Source: Clostridia bacterium (GTDB taxonomy: Bacteria; Bacillota; Clostridia; Oscillospirales; CAG-272). Taken from it: a stretch of 14,191 nucleotides of DNA. The stretch is taken from the NCBI GenBank assembly GCA_017395885.1, contig JAFQNM010000003.1:1-14191 (forward strand). The letters run 5' to 3'. A program made the translations under genes and the position numbers. The notes beneath the pieces were generated by a model that saw only the letters and a program-made list of their open reading frames with translations, was not told the origin of the DNA and searched no databases. Below, piece by piece: positions 14,186-14,191 of this stretch (position 1 is its first letter; each line of letters begins with the position of its first letter).

Positions 14186-14191
14186 TGTTTA

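Noticed and set aside
13977..14191. A small gene after the last cassette gene.
   Set aside because: The open frames here are short, lack ribosome sites and run through the hairpins.

Overview
This 14.2 kb window looks like chromosomal DNA of a gut-type Clostridia, most likely Ruminococcus or another Oscillospiraceae member. That placement is an inference. It rests on a secreted dockerin protein, Gram-positive-style sigma-A promoters and GGAGG ribosome sites, a YfhO/GtrA/GtrB surface glycosylation operon, and intergenic spaces packed with palindromes. No rRNA, tRNA, CRISPR array, integrase or transposase gene was found.

Layout. Bases 1-37 are the last codons of groEL on the plus strand. Bases 51-357 are a compact palindromic element with 16-bp terminal inverted repeats, lying between convergent genes. 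Bases 358-4152 (minus strand) are a three-gene operon read as yfhO-like, gtrA-like, gtrB-like. Together these encode a polyprenyl-phosphate-sugar synthase, a flippase-like protein and a GT-C type membrane transferase. A divergent promoter region (about 4190-4348) carries one good promoter on each strand. Bases 4349-5656 (plus) encode a secreted protein with a probable cohesin-like domain, degenerate Cys repeats and a C-terminal dockerin. Bases 5670-6019 are a second inverted-repeat element ending in a strong terminator.

Bases 6089-13976 (plus) form a tightly packed four-gene operon: (1) a 1157-aa SNF2-type helicase with a possible sliding-clamp-binding motif; (2) a 371-aa MoxR-type AAA+ ATPase; (3) a 433-aa protein joining an HExxH putative metallopeptidase region to a VWA domain; (4) a 665-aa protein with a C-terminal CbbX/SpoVK-type AAA+ domain and an N-terminal half that may be a degenerate AAA+ module. 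The first three genes overlap and the fourth follows after 20 bp. They very probably act together. A DNA translocase beside a MoxR-VWA pair and a second AAA+ machine resembles the logic of NTP-dependent conflict or DNA-processing systems. It matches no named defence system that I can recognise, and it is the best candidate for an undescribed system here. The function is inferred from domains only.

Bases 13977-14191 hold three strong hairpins, at least one of which should terminate the cassette; the window ends just after the last one.
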